Shown here: piece after piece, positions 15,897 through 24,239 of the stretch
How the letters are laid out: the number at the start of each line of letters is the position of its first letter
Position numbering within the stretch: the stretch's first letter is position 1
Notes under the pieces: generated by a model
Seen by the model: only the letters and a program-made list of their open reading frames with translations
What the model was told of the DNA's origin: nothing
Databases searched by the model: none
Program-made: the position numbers and the translations under genes
Assembly (NCBI GenBank): GCA_934274515.1
Contig: CAKQTC010000002.1
Span: 62,001 to 126,000, forward strand
Reading direction: 5' to 3'
Source: an uncultured Clostridia bacterium
GTDB taxonomy: Bacteria > Bacillota > Clostridia > Christensenellales > DTU072
DNA: 64,000 bases

Positions 15897-17108
15897 ATGA
15901 AAATGAAAAAAGTTCTTATTATTGTTCTTGCTATGGCAGTCATAATCGGATGCCTTGCTTGTTTTGCTGCGTGCAAAGACAATAACGACGAGTTTAAGAT
16001 CGGTTTAATCTGCTTACACGACGAAAACTCTACTTACGATAAAAACTTTATCGACGCTATGCTTGAAACGCAGAAAAAACTTAAACTCAGCGACGATCAG
16101 GTAAAAATTATTACCGGCGTACCCGAAGGTGACGAATGTTACCAAAAGGCTTGCGAACTCGCCGACGACGGATGCGACATCATTTTCGCGGATAGTTTCG
16201 GTCACGAACCCTATATGTTGAAAGCCGCTAAAAAATATCCGAAAGTTCTGTTTGCTCACGCTACCGGAACGACGGCTCACACTGAAAAACTCGATAACTT
16301 CGTAAACGCTTTTGCGTCCATCTACGAAGGTCGTTATCTTGCAGGCGTTGCTGCAGGACTTAAACTCAACGAAATGATTGCTGCAGGCAAATTCAAAGCC
16401 GAAGAAGCGAAAATGGGTTACGTAGGCGCGTTCACCTACGCGGAAGTTATGTCCGGCTACACCTCTTTCTATCTCGGAGCGAAATCCGTTTGCCCGACCG
16501 TAACGATGGACGTTACCTTTACCGGAAGTTGGTACGATGTAACCAAAGAAAACAACGCCGCTAAGAAACTTATTGCCGGCGGAGCGAAACTCGTAAGCCA
16601 ACACGCCGACTCCATGGGCGCACCCAACGCTTGCGAAGAAAAGAAAATCCCCAACGTAAGTTACAACGGTTCGACAATCAAGGCTTGCCCGAACACGTTT
16701 ATCGTTTCTTCGAGAATCAACTGGGCTCCCTACTACGAATACCTTGTAGAATGTGTTAAAAACAACAAGAAAGTCGATACCGACTGGACGGGAACGCTCC
16801 AAACCGGTTCGGTAGTTCTTACCGACGTTAACGACAAAGTCGCAGCGAAAGGCACCGCCGCTAAGATTGAAGAAATCCGCGGAAAACTCATTAAAGGCGA
16901 AATCAGCGTATTCGATACCAAAAACTTTACCGTTAAGGGTAAAACGCTCTCCAGTTATATGGCTGACGTAGACACCGACGCCGAATTCAAGGGCGACACC
17001 GAAGTAATCATCAAAGGAATTTTCGAAGAAAGCAAATTCCGTTCTGCTCCTTACTTCAATCTTGAAATTGACGGCATCACGCTTCTCGACAGAGCGTACG
17101 GAGACTAA
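15897..17108 (+). CDS. BMP-family nucleoside-binding lipoprotein
   Basis: A 403-residue substrate-binding lipoprotein of the basic membrane protein (PnrA/BmpA) family. Start at 15897 with GGAGG 10 bases upstream; signal peptide with lipobox 'CFAAC'. The periplasmic-binding fold follows, with 'DIIFADSFGHEPYMLKAA', 'FASIYEGRYLAGVAAG', 'MGYVGAFTYAEVMSGYTSF' and 'VSQHADSMGAPNACEE', all typical of BMP purine nucleoside receptors. It delivers nucleosides to the ABC importer encoded next. A strong hairpin between this gene and the ATPase gene may stabilise the receptor mRNA and set the receptor in excess. Confidence 0.93.
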   Translation: MKMKKVLIIVLAMAVIIGCLACFAACKDNNDEFKIGLICLHDENSTYDKNFIDAMLETQKKLKLSDDQVKIITGVPEGDECYQKACELADDGCDIIFADSFGHEPYMLKAAKKYPKVLFAHATGTTAHTEKLDNFVNAFASIYEGRYLAGVAAGLKLNEMIAAGKFKAEEAKMGYVGAFTYAEVMSGYTSFYLGAKSVCPTVTMDVTFTGSWYDVTKENNAAKKLIAGGAKLVSQHADSMGAPNACEEKKIPNVSYNGSTIKACPNTFIVSSRINWAPYYEYLVECVKNNKKVDTDWTGTLQTGSVVLTDVNDKVAAKGTAAKIEEIRGKLIKGEISVFDTKNFTVKGKTLSSYMADVDTDAEFKGDTEVIIKGIFEESKFRSAPYFNLEIDGITLLDRAYGD

Positions 17109-17126
17109 TAACACACAAAGAATTGT

Positions 17127-17154
17127 ACGCCTTGTCCTTGACGGGACAAGGCGT
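17127..17154 (+). other. Strong intergenic hairpin after the BMP gene
   Basis: ACGCCTTGTCC pairs perfectly with GGACAAGGCGT around a 6-nt loop. There is no U-tract, so it is more likely an mRNA-stabilising or processing element between the receptor and ATPase genes than a full terminator. Confidence 0.7.
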
Positions 17155-17227
17155 AATCAATTAAAAAAAACAAGAAAAGGGGTTGATAAACCCCGTATCT
17201 TTTTTGAAACAGGGAAAAAGGAACGAA

Positions 17228-18979
17228 ATGAATAGTCAAAACGCTATCGAAATGATTGGCATCACCAAAACTTTCGGTTCGGTGGTAGCGAATAAAGACG
17301 TCAATATGGACGTCAAAAAAGGCGAAATACTCTCTATTCTCGGCGAAAACGGAAGCGGAAAAACCACGCTTATGAATATGCTTGCGGGCATTTATTTCCC
17401 GGACAGCGGAAAAATTTTCGTAGAAGGGAAAGAAGTGGTAATTAAGTCGCCGATAGACGCGTATAACAATAAAATCGGAATGGTTCACCAACACTTCAAA
17501 CTTGTGGACTTATTCAGCGCGTGCGATAATATCATACTCGGAGAAAAACCCGTTTACGATATTAAAGAAAGAAAACAAAAAATTAAAGAAGAAAACGACG
17601 GCAGTCCGAAAGGAAAATTTTTGACTGCGTTAAAATACTCCGCATTGCCTTTTATAAGGATAGGCGAATTCTTCAAATTCGACTATTTAAGAAAGAACAG
17701 AGCGAAAAAACTACAAGAAAAAATAGATAAATACGGATTTCAACTCGACTTATCGCGAAAAATCTATGATATGAGCGTAAGCGAAAAGCAAACCGTAGAA
17801 ATAATAAAAACGCTCTACCGCGGAGCGGAAATTCTTATACTCGACGAGCCTACGGCGGTACTGACTCCTCAGGAAATCAAAAAACTTTTCGACGTTTTGC
17901 GTAAAATGAAAGCAGACGGCAAGTCGATAATCATAATTACGCATAAACTCAACGAAGTTATGGAAATATCCGACAGAGTGGCGGTTTTACGCAAAGGCGA
18001 ACATATCGCTACGGTAAAAACTTCGGAAACGAGCGAAAAAGAACTCACCGAAATGATGGTGGGAACGAAGATAGAACTTAATATTAACCGCACTTTGCCG
18101 GTTGACCCCAAAGACAGACTTATAATAAAAGGACTTACTTGCAGAAACAGAGAGGGAATGTTCGCGTTAAAAGACGTTTCTTTCGTTGCGCGTAGCGGCG
18201 AAATTCTCGGTATCGCGGGTATTGCCGGTAGCGGACAGAGAGAACTGCTCGAATCGATTGCCGGACTTAACAAACCGGAAGAGGGCGACGTAATCTATAA
18301 AGACCCGTACGAAGACGAAAAAGAAGTCGATTTAAGACAAAAAACACCTACGCAAATAAGAGATTTAGGCGTAAGACTTTCTTTCGTGCCCGAAGACAGA
18401 CTAGGTATGGGACTTGTCGGGAATATGGACCTTACGGACAATATGATGCTTCGTTCCTACGGAAAAGGGAAATCGCCTATTCTCGATAGAAAAACGCCGC
18501 ACGCACTCGCGGAAAGCGTAGTAAACGAACTGGAAGTCGTTACCCCGTCGGTAAAAACCGAAGTAAGAAAACTGTCTGGCGGGAACGTACAAAAAGTTCT
18601 CGTAGGAAGAGAAATCGCGTCCGCACCTACCGTGTTTATGGCGGCGTATCCCGTAAGAGGACTCGACATAAACTCGTCGTACACGATTTATAACTTACTT
18701 AACGACCAAAAGGAAAAAGGAGTTGCGGTAATTTTCGTAGGCGAAGACCTAGACGTTCTTCTCGCTCTTACCGACAGAATACTCGTGCTTTGCGGCGGAA
18801 AAGTAAGCGGGGTAGTAAATTCGAGAACGGCTACGAAAGAAGAAATCGGGCTTTTGATGACGAAATTAACCGAAGAAACCGAAGAAACCGAAAAAACCGA
18901 AGAAAATTCGGAAAATGCAGCGACAGCGGTAACAACGGAAAACGACGAAGAGAAAAAGGAGAAAGAAACAAATGAATAA
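17228..18979 (+). CDS. Nucleoside ABC importer ATPase (two nucleotide-binding domains)
   Basis: A 583-residue double ATPase of the BMP/NupA class. Start at 17228 with AAAGGA upstream. NBD1 has a perfect Walker A 'GENGSGKTT', Q-loop 'HQHFKLVD' and Walker B 'ILILDEPTAVLT', but its signature is 'SVSEKQ' and it carries an extra charged stretch of about 65 residues between the Q-loop and the signature (about residues 103-170). NBD2 has the degenerate Walker A 'GIAGSGQRE' usual in this family, a good 'LSGGNVQK' signature, and a Walker B reading 'VFMAAYPVRGLD', where the catalytic Glu region is altered. The C-terminal 40 residues are Glu/Thr-rich repeats. The stop overlaps the first permease gene by 8 bp. 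Confidence 0.93.
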   Translation: MNSQNAIEMIGITKTFGSVVANKDVNMDVKKGEILSILGENGSGKTTLMNMLAGIYFPDSGKIFVEGKEVVIKSPIDAYNNKIGMVHQHFKLVDLFSACDNIILGEKPVYDIKERKQKIKEENDGSPKGKFLTALKYSALPFIRIGEFFKFDYLRKNRAKKLQEKIDKYGFQLDLSRKIYDMSVSEKQTVEIIKTLYRGAEILILDEPTAVLTPQEIKKLFDVLRKMKADGKSIIIITHKLNEVMEISDRVAVLRKGEHIATVKTSETSEKELTEMMVGTKIELNINRTLPVDPKDRLIIKGLTCRNREGMFALKDVSFVARSGEILGIAGIAGSGQRELLESIAGLNKPEEGDVIYKDPYEDEKEVDLRQKTPTQIRDLGVRLSFVPEDRLGMGLVGNMDLTDNMMLRSYGKGKSPILDRKTPHALAESVVNELEVVTPSVKTEVRKLSGGNVQKVLVGREIASAPTVFMAAYPVRGLDINSSYTIYNLLNDQKEKGVAVIFVGEDLDVLLALTDRILVLCGGKVSGVVNSRTATKEEIGLLMTKLTEETEETEKTEENSENAATAVTTENDEEKKEKETNE

Positions 18980-20174
18980 TGCGAAATCACACGACCCCCT
19001 TTTTCATCTCGTAAAAAGAGTAGACCTCGACAAGAAAAAAATGTGGCTTATCCGCGGAGCGGCTTTCGTGCTTTCGATTATCGCCTGCGCGATAGTAAGC
19101 GCACTGCTTAGCGACAAAGGAATGGGATTTTTCTTTAAGAACTTTTTCGACGGACTTTTCGGTTCGCCGCAAAAAATTTGGAACTTGTTTCACGAAACCG
19201 CGCTTATTCTTATCGTTGCGCTAGCCGTTACGCCGTGTTTTAAGATGCGTTTTTGGAACATAGGTGGCGAAGGGCAAATTTTGATGGGCGCGCTCGGTTG
19301 TTCTGTTATCGTCAACTTTATGGGCGGAGTAAGTTCGGACGCAGGTACGATAATACTGTCGTTACTCGTTTCCGTACTGTTTTCGGTAATTTGGTGCCTT
19401 GTTCCCGCTATTTTCAAAGCAAAATGGAATACGAACGAAACCTTACTTACCCTTATGATGAACTATATTGCCGTGTGTTTGGTGAAATTTTTTACGATAA
19501 AAGTTGCTAAACTCGGAACGGGAGTGTTGAACTTTGAAAACGGAGTAATAAACGCAATCGCGGGCAACGAATTTATCCTTAAAATCATAATCGTTGCGAT
19601 AATAACCGTTCTTATGGGAATTTACCTTAAATATAGCAAACACGGCTATGAAATATCCGTTGTCGGCGAAAGTCCTAATACCGCGCGGTATATCGGTATA
19701 AACACGAAAAAAGTTATTATCCGCACACTCATACTTTGCGGTTTAATCAGCGGCATAACGGGATTTCTGCTCGTATCCGCGACCAACCATTCGCTTAACG
19801 GAGATTCCACGGTAGGAGGCAGAGGATTTACGGGCGTACTCGTTTCTTGGCTTGCGCATTTTAATCCTGCGGCTATGGCGCTGACCTCGTTTTTATACGT
19901 CTTTATCCAAAAAGGCGCGACGAAAGTGGGAAACGACGCAAGATTAGGCTCGTCTTATCCGTCGGTTATGACGGGAATATTCTTCTTCTTTATAGTTGCG
20001 ACCGAATTTTTTATTAACTATAAAATAGTGTTTAAGAAAAAAAAGAAAAGGGCAGAAATCGACGGCGGCGACGAAGAAGGAACGAAAGAAGAACAAACGT
20101 CGGATGAACCGACGGAAATATTGACCGAAGAAACGGTCATAACGAAAACGGTTAACGTAAAGGAGAACGATTAA
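18972..20174 (+). CDS. Nucleoside ABC importer permease 1
   Basis: A 400-residue inner-membrane permease of the BPD_transp_2 (NupB/YufP) family with 8-10 hydrophobic segments. Seen: 'FWNIGGEGQILMGALG' and 'ISVVGESPNTARYIGIN' plus 'SLNGDSTVGGRGFTGVLVSWL', all conserved in this family. An acidic C-terminal tail of about 50 residues (Glu, Asp, Thr) extends beyond the membrane domain. A GGAG ribosome site lies inside the ATPase gene; the start overlaps its end by 8 bp. It pairs with permease 2 to form the channel. Confidence 0.93.
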   Translation: MNNAKSHDPLFHLVKRVDLDKKKMWLIRGAAFVLSIIACAIVSALLSDKGMGFFFKNFFDGLFGSPQKIWNLFHETALILIVALAVTPCFKMRFWNIGGEGQILMGALGCSVIVNFMGGVSSDAGTIILSLLVSVLFSVIWCLVPAIFKAKWNTNETLLTLMMNYIAVCLVKFFTIKVAKLGTGVLNFENGVINAIAGNEFILKIIIVAIITVLMGIYLKYSKHGYEISVVGESPNTARYIGINTKKVIIRTLILCGLISGITGFLLVSATNHSLNGDSTVGGRGFTGVLVSWLAHFNPAAMALTSFLYVFIQKGATKVGNDARLGSSYPSVMTGIFFFFIVATEFFINYKIVFKKKKKRAEIDGGDEEGTKEEQTSDEPTEILTEETVITKTVNVKEND

Positions 20175-20175
20175 T

Positions 20176-21132
20176 ATGGGCGGCACAATCGTTACTATGT
20201 TCGCGCAAGCGATAAGGTTCGGCGTCGTATTCCTATACGGTTCTACGGGTGAAACGCTTACGGAAAAATCCGGACACCTTAATCTCGGCATACCGGGAAC
20301 GATGTGTATCGGTACGATAGGCGGTTGTATAGGCGCAAATCTTGCCTATAACAACGGTAGCGGAACGTTCGGAATAATTGTACTTGCCGTTGTTTTTGCA
20401 ATGCTTTTCAGCGGATTGGCAGGGCTTGTTTACGGCGTGTTTACTATCACCATGAGATGTAACCAAAACGTAACCGGACTTGTAATAACCACTTTCGGAA
20501 CGGGGCTTTTAGGCTTTTGGGGAGCAAAACAAGGACGAGAAGGAATAGATTTTGTCAACGCAAGTCAGGCGTTTACGCAACCGTTTTTCGGAGAAGGACA
20601 CGGTTGGTTTTATACGATATTCTTTTCGCACGGCGCGCTCGTTTATCTCGGAATAGTAATTGCGATAATCGTCGCAATCATATTAAAAAAGACGAGAACG
20701 GGCTTGTCGCTTACTGCGGTCGGTGAAAATCCCGGCGCGGCGGACGCGGCGGGTATCGACGTAATAAAATATAAATACGTATCCTGCGTGCTCGGCGCGG
20801 CAATAGCGGGTATAGGCGGCGCGTTCTATATTCTTGAGTGCTTTCGCGGTTCGCTCGAATACGTCATCGACGCTATGGGTTGGCTTGCCGTCGCACTCGT
20901 TATATTCTCGCTGTGGAGACCGGGTATAGGAATTTTCGGCTCGTTCGTATTCGGCTTGTTGTACATTTTCCCTAACTACACAGAAGGCGTCGCGCTCGCC
21001 GAAAAAGAACTTTTAAGCATAATTCCTTACGCGGTTACCGCAATAGTGCTTATCATAATTTCAATGTTTAACAGAAAAGAAACCCAACCCCCGACGTCGC
21101 TCGGACAGTCGTATTTCCGTGAGGAAAGATAG
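20176..21132 (+). CDS. Nucleoside ABC importer permease 2
   Basis: A 318-residue second permease (NupC/YufQ type) of the same importer. Seen: 'YGSTGETLTEKSGHLNLGIPG' at the N-terminus, 'MRCNQNVTGLVITTFGTGLLG', and 'LTAVGENPGAADAAGIDVIKYKY' followed by 'YILECFRGSLEYVIDAMGWLAVALVIFSLW'. One base separates it from permease 1; GGAG lies 10 bases before the ATG. A terminator follows, ending the xpt-BMP-ABC unit. Confidence 0.93.
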   Translation: MGGTIVTMFAQAIRFGVVFLYGSTGETLTEKSGHLNLGIPGTMCIGTIGGCIGANLAYNNGSGTFGIIVLAVVFAMLFSGLAGLVYGVFTITMRCNQNVTGLVITTFGTGLLGFWGAKQGREGIDFVNASQAFTQPFFGEGHGWFYTIFFSHGALVYLGIVIAIIVAIILKKTRTGLSLTAVGENPGAADAAGIDVIKYKYVSCVLGAAIAGIGGAFYILECFRGSLEYVIDAMGWLAVALVIFSLWRPGIGIFGSFVFGLLYIFPNYTEGVALAEKELLSIIPYAVTAIVLIIISMFNRKETQPPTSLGQSYFREER

Positions 21133-21154
21133 GAGCGGTTACTTAAAATTCTAT

Positions 21155-21182
21155 TACGCCCGATTTTTCGGGCGTATTTTTT
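21155..21182 (+). terminator. Terminator of the nucleoside importer operon
   Basis: An 8-bp stem TACGCCCG/CGGGCGTA with loop ATTTTT is followed by six T. Between it and the 6S promoter (21183-21301) nothing convincing is seen. Confidence 0.93.
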
Positions 21183-21301
21183 AAGAAATTTAATATTTCA
21201 ATAAAACGGGCAGCAGGATACCTCAACAGCATAAATGGATACCGTAATTCGGATTAATATGAACAGAATAAAAAAATTAATAAACGATTTTCTTAAACGT
21301 A

Positions 21302-21330
21302 TTGACAAGCGGGGTAAAGTTTGCCATAAT
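21302..21330 (+). promoter_or_regulatory. 6S RNA promoter
   Basis: TTGACA, 17-bp spacer, CATAAT; predicted start near 21337. Confidence 0.8.
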
Positions 21331-21336
21331 ATAAGT

Positions 21337-21553
21337 GAACTGAGATGTTCGTGGCAACAAGGTTCATTTGGAACCGCAACTTAAATAAAAGGGATTTCGT
21401 GTCCGTTGCCCGATGTCAAGCCCCCGATGCGTTATGCGCGTCGTTAGGGGAAGGCAGACAGGCAAGGTAGATTGCCCACCTGCAAACGCGGGTTTTAACA
21501 TTCTTGTTGCTACGGCATATTCGGTGGTCGGGGCGAGTACCCCGACCTTTTTT
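21337..21553 (+). ncRNA. ssrS: 6S RNA
   Basis: The 5' part contains CTGAGATGTTCG, identical to the 5' region of E. coli 6S RNA, and the 3' part contains TACGGCATATTCGGTGG, the partner strand (GGCGGCATCTCGGAG in E. coli). The ends pair through GGCAACA/TGTTGCT to form the long closing stem, leaving a central region rich in internal loops that would mimic an open promoter and bind sigma-A RNA polymerase. A consensus promoter is upstream and a strong GGTCGGGG/CCCCGACC terminator with T6 closes the unit at 21526-21553. Mature ends are not known; a covariance search against Rfam RF00013 would settle the call. Confidence 0.85.
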
Positions 21554-21587
21554 GTGACGATAAAGTAAAAAAATGAAGGAATACAAA

Positions 21588-21881
21588 ATGATTACGTCAA
21601 AAGAAAGAAAGATTTTAAGCGGAATCGGACAGACAATCGAGCCTGTTTTTCAAATAGGAAAGAACGGACTTACCGACGTTATCGTAAGCGAACTCGACGA
21701 AGTTTTGGAAGCGCGCGAACTTATTAAGATAAGCGTGTTAAGAAACTGCGATTACACCGCAAAAGAACTTATCGGCGAGATATGCGACGCGCTTAACGCC
21801 GAACCCGTCGGCTGTGTGGGTAGCAAAATAGTGATTTACAGGCGAAGCAGAAGAAAAGACGTTAAACACATAGAGATATAG
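21588..21881 (+). CDS. yhbY: YhbY-type RNA-binding protein (CRM domain)
   Basis: A 97-residue CRS1/YhbY domain protein associated with 50S ribosome assembly. Seen: 'MITSKERKILSGIGQTIEPV', 'FQIGKNGLTDVIVSELDEVLEARELIKI' with the GxxG-type loop, 'VGSKIVIYRRS' at the end. The start at 21588 has AAGGA 7 bases upstream, whereas the ATG at 21573 has none. It sits in the conserved yhbY-nadD-yqeK-rsfS neighbourhood (yqeI-yqeL in Bacillus), here interrupted by one gene on the other strand. Confidence 0.93.
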   Translation: MITSKERKILSGIGQTIEPVFQIGKNGLTDVIVSELDEVLEARELIKISVLRNCDYTAKELIGEICDALNAEPVGCVGSKIVIYRRSRRKDVKHIEI

Positions 21882-21898
21882 ATGTAGACGTCTAGGAA

Positions 21899-22639
21899 TT
21901 ACGTCTTTCTTAACAGGCAAACGACTGCGAGGGTCAAACAAACGCCGCTTACTACGAGATAGTAGATTTTATATGGGGTTAAAAACGATAACGCGGCTAT
22001 ACTTATGCCGCTTAGAAGGAAGTATTTAGCCCTTTCTTTAAGAAAAAAGCCGTTAAACACCGCCTTGAAAGACGGTTTAAGCGAATTTTTTACTTTTCGC
22101 GGTTTCGGCATAAGCGCGTTTTGGTTTAACAAAAATTTATGAAGTTTGTTCGATTGAAGAAAGCGGAATCGAACTTCTAGGTTTGACGTTAATACCATTA
22201 CGCCCCTCGACGGTTGCCGTCCCAGTACGATAACCGTATCCGCACGTTGTTTTTTTGCGGCGCGATAAAACCTTGCCGCGTCGTCGGCGGACGTAGGAGA
22301 AAATTTATAATTAGGCGCGACGAAAATTTTTGCGTCGTTGCGAAAAAAGATAAAGCCGCAGTCGTATTTTTCTGGTTTATAAGCAGGGGGAACGCGTTCG
22401 AGAAAAAAGACGAGTTGTTCGTTTCCCATAAGCGCAAGTGCGTTTTCCATTTCACTCACGGTAATTACCGATTTGTTTTTTCTGCGATTATAAGCGTGTG
22501 AGATAAAAACTAGGAGTAAAACGACGAGTAAAAACGCAATAAACGCCGCCGCAACAACGTTTTTGACGAGCGGACGCAAAACCGCGGTAATGATGAACGA
22601 ACCGAGTACGACGAGCAGTAGTTTATCTAGTTTGGACAT
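21899..22639 (-). CDS. Four-helix membrane protein with cytoplasmic domain, unknown
   Basis: A 246-residue protein. The start at 22639 (MSKLDKLLLVVLG) is preferred over the upstream in-frame Met at 22771, which would lie inside nadD. Two membrane segments (about 6-24, 28-47) are followed by a soluble domain of about 130 residues with 'ADTVIVLGRQPSRGVMVLTSN', then two more helices (about 198-216, 222-241). No ribosome site is visible before the ATG, and AATAAT ends 7 bases upstream, so this too may be leaderless. It is divergent from nadD. No family was recognised. Confidence 0.65.
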   Translation of the reverse strand: MSKLDKLLLVVLGSFIITAVLRPLVKNVVAAAFIAFLLVVLLLVFISHAYNRRKNKSVITVSEMENALALMGNEQLVFFLERVPPAYKPEKYDCGFIFFRNDAKIFVAPNYKFSPTSADDAARFYRAAKKQRADTVIVLGRQPSRGVMVLTSNLEVRFRFLQSNKLHKFLLNQNALMPKPRKVKNSLKPSFKAVFNGFFLKERAKYFLLSGISIAALSFLTPYKIYYLVVSGVCLTLAVVCLLRKT

Positions 22640-22663
22640 ATTGATAATTATTAACGGACGGAG

Positions 22664-22692
22664 TTGCGAATAAACGGAAAACGCGGTATAAT
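22664..22692 (+). promoter_or_regulatory. nadD-yqeK promoter giving a leaderless transcript
   Basis: TTGCGA, 17-bp spacer, TATAAT. The -10 box ends six bases before the ATG at 22699; no Shine-Dalgarno lies between. Confidence 0.72.
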
Positions 22693-22698
22693 TACGAT

Positions 22699-23799
22699 AT
22701 GAGAATAGGATTTTTCGGCGGGGCGTTCGACCCGTTTCATAACGAACACAAACATATAACCGAGTGCGCAAAGAACGAACTCAATCTTGACAAAGTGGTT
22801 GTCTATCCTAGTTTTGCGCCGCCGCACAAGAACTGTACCGCGCCTTACGAGGCGCGCCGCGAACTTGCTGAAATCGCTTTGAAAGGCTGCGGATACGTCG
22901 CGATAGACGACGTAGAAAAAGAGAGGGGAGCGGAGCGTAACCCGACGAGCGAAGTATTACCTTTGCTTAAAGAAAAATATGCGCCCGAAGTCGGGTATTT
23001 TATAATCGGCGGTGACAGTATTTTCAATTTTTCGAGATGGATAAAGCCCGAAATAGTGGCAAAAACGATGAAAATCGCCGTAGTAGCGAGAGAAAACAGG
23101 GAAGAAGTCGAGAAAAAAGCGGCAGAAACGCGAGAAAAATACGGCGCGGATATTACCGTACTCGGTTACGTCGGGAAAGCGGTCAGCGGTTCGCTCGTCA
23201 AAGCGGAAATAGAACTAGGGGACAAACCTGAAGACGTAGACGCCGCCGTTTACGAAAAAATCGAAGAAAAAGGGTTGTATCGAGAACATAAAACGCTCGT
23301 GGAAAAACTTAAAAACAATATTCCCGAAAGAACGTTTGAACACGTAAAGAGAACGGTTTATTATGCGTTCAAACTTAATGTTAAACTCGGACTTCCGTAC
23401 GAGAAAGTGTTTTTGGCATCGGTTTTACACGATTGCGCTAAGCATTTGCACCGTGCTATGGACGGCGTTCCGCCGTCGGTAGAGCATCAGTTTTTAGGCG
23501 CGGAAGTCGCGGAAAACGAGTACGGAGTTAAGGACGAAGACGTGCTTAACGCGATAAAATATCACACTACCGGAAAACCCGATATGACGACGCTTGAAAA
23601 ACTCGTCTTTTGCGCGGATATGCTCGAAGAAGGAAGAAGTTATCCCGGTGTGGTCGAGTTGCGTAAATCGATAGAAAGCGACTTCGATAAAGGGTTCGTC
23701 GATTGCGTAAATTCGAGTATGAAAAAATTAATCGAGGACGGAAAACCGTTTCACGTCTTGACGAAGGAGTGCGCCGTATATTATAATCAAGAAAAGTGA
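22699..23799 (+). CDS. nadD: NadD-YqeK fusion: nicotinate-nucleotide adenylyltransferase with HD hydrolase
   Basis: A 366-residue two-domain protein. Residues 1-195 are a nucleotidyltransferase with 'FFGGAFDPFHNEH' (GxFDPxHxGH class) and 'YFIIGGDSIFNFSRW', making NaAD from NaMN and ATP; the usual ISSTxIR motif reads 'VSGSLVKAEI' (163-172), with Lys for Arg. Residues about 200-366 are an HD domain of the YqeK class with His244/Asp245 in 'VLHDCAKH', His263, His289 in 'IKYHTTG' and Asp307 in 'FCADMLE'; YqeK proteins are symmetric Ap4A hydrolases. In Bacillus these are neighbouring genes, here a single ORF with no frameshift. rsfS follows 33 bp later. Confidence 0.93.
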   Translation: MRIGFFGGAFDPFHNEHKHITECAKNELNLDKVVVYPSFAPPHKNCTAPYEARRELAEIALKGCGYVAIDDVEKERGAERNPTSEVLPLLKEKYAPEVGYFIIGGDSIFNFSRWIKPEIVAKTMKIAVVARENREEVEKKAAETREKYGADITVLGYVGKAVSGSLVKAEIELGDKPEDVDAAVYEKIEEKGLYREHKTLVEKLKNNIPERTFEHVKRTVYYAFKLNVKLGLPYEKVFLASVLHDCAKHLHRAMDGVPPSVEHQFLGAEVAENEYGVKDEDVLNAIKYHTTGKPDMTTLEKLVFCADMLEEGRSYPGVVELRKSIESDFDKGFVDCVNSSMKKLIEDGKPFHVLTKECAVYYNQEK

Positions 23800-23832
23800 T
23801 TAAAAACGAATAAGGAGAAACAGGAGAGATAA

Positions 23833-24180
23833 ATGAATCCGCAACAACTTAAAGACGCAATAGTGGAAGTACTTAAAGAAAAGAAAGTAGACGACCTTAC
23901 GGTAATCGACGTTGCCGCGAAAACCGAAATAGCCGACTATATGATAATTATGACGGGGAGGAACAACACTCACGTACGCACGCTTTGCGATTTTCTCGAA
24001 GAGAAGATGGAAAAGAAAGGCGTGTATGCGCAGAGAAAAGAGGGCGTAAGAGAAGGCAGATGGATTGTCGTCGACTACGCAAGCGTAATCGTGCATATCT
24101 TTAACAAGGAAATGCGCGGATACTTTGCGCTCGAACAACTTTGGGAAGACGGCGACAATATTACCAAAATAGAAGAATAA
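23833..24180 (+). CDS. rsfS: Ribosome silencing factor RsfS
   Basis: A 115-residue RsfS/Iojap protein that binds uL14 on the 50S subunit and blocks subunit joining under starvation. Motifs: 'VDDLTVIDVAAKTEIADYMIIMTGRNNTHV' and 'EGVREGRWIVVDYASVIVHIFNKEMRGYFALEQLW'. AGGAGA lies 8 bases before the ATG. It is cotranscribed with nadD-yqeK. Confidence 0.96.
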   Translation: MNPQQLKDAIVEVLKEKKVDDLTVIDVAAKTEIADYMIIMTGRNNTHVRTLCDFLEEKMEKKGVYAQRKEGVREGRWIVVDYASVIVHIFNKEMRGYFALEQLWEDGDNITKIEE

Positions 24181-24239
24181 CGGTTAATCGAATAACGGTA
24201 AGATAAAATAAAAACGTAATAGTAATTAAGGAGATAAAG

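Noticed and set aside
21260..21382. Short plus-strand ORF (about 41 codons) running into the 6S RNA
   Set aside because: It has no ribosome site, is overlapped by the 6S promoter and the conserved CTGAGATGTTCG element, and its sequence is unlike a protein.
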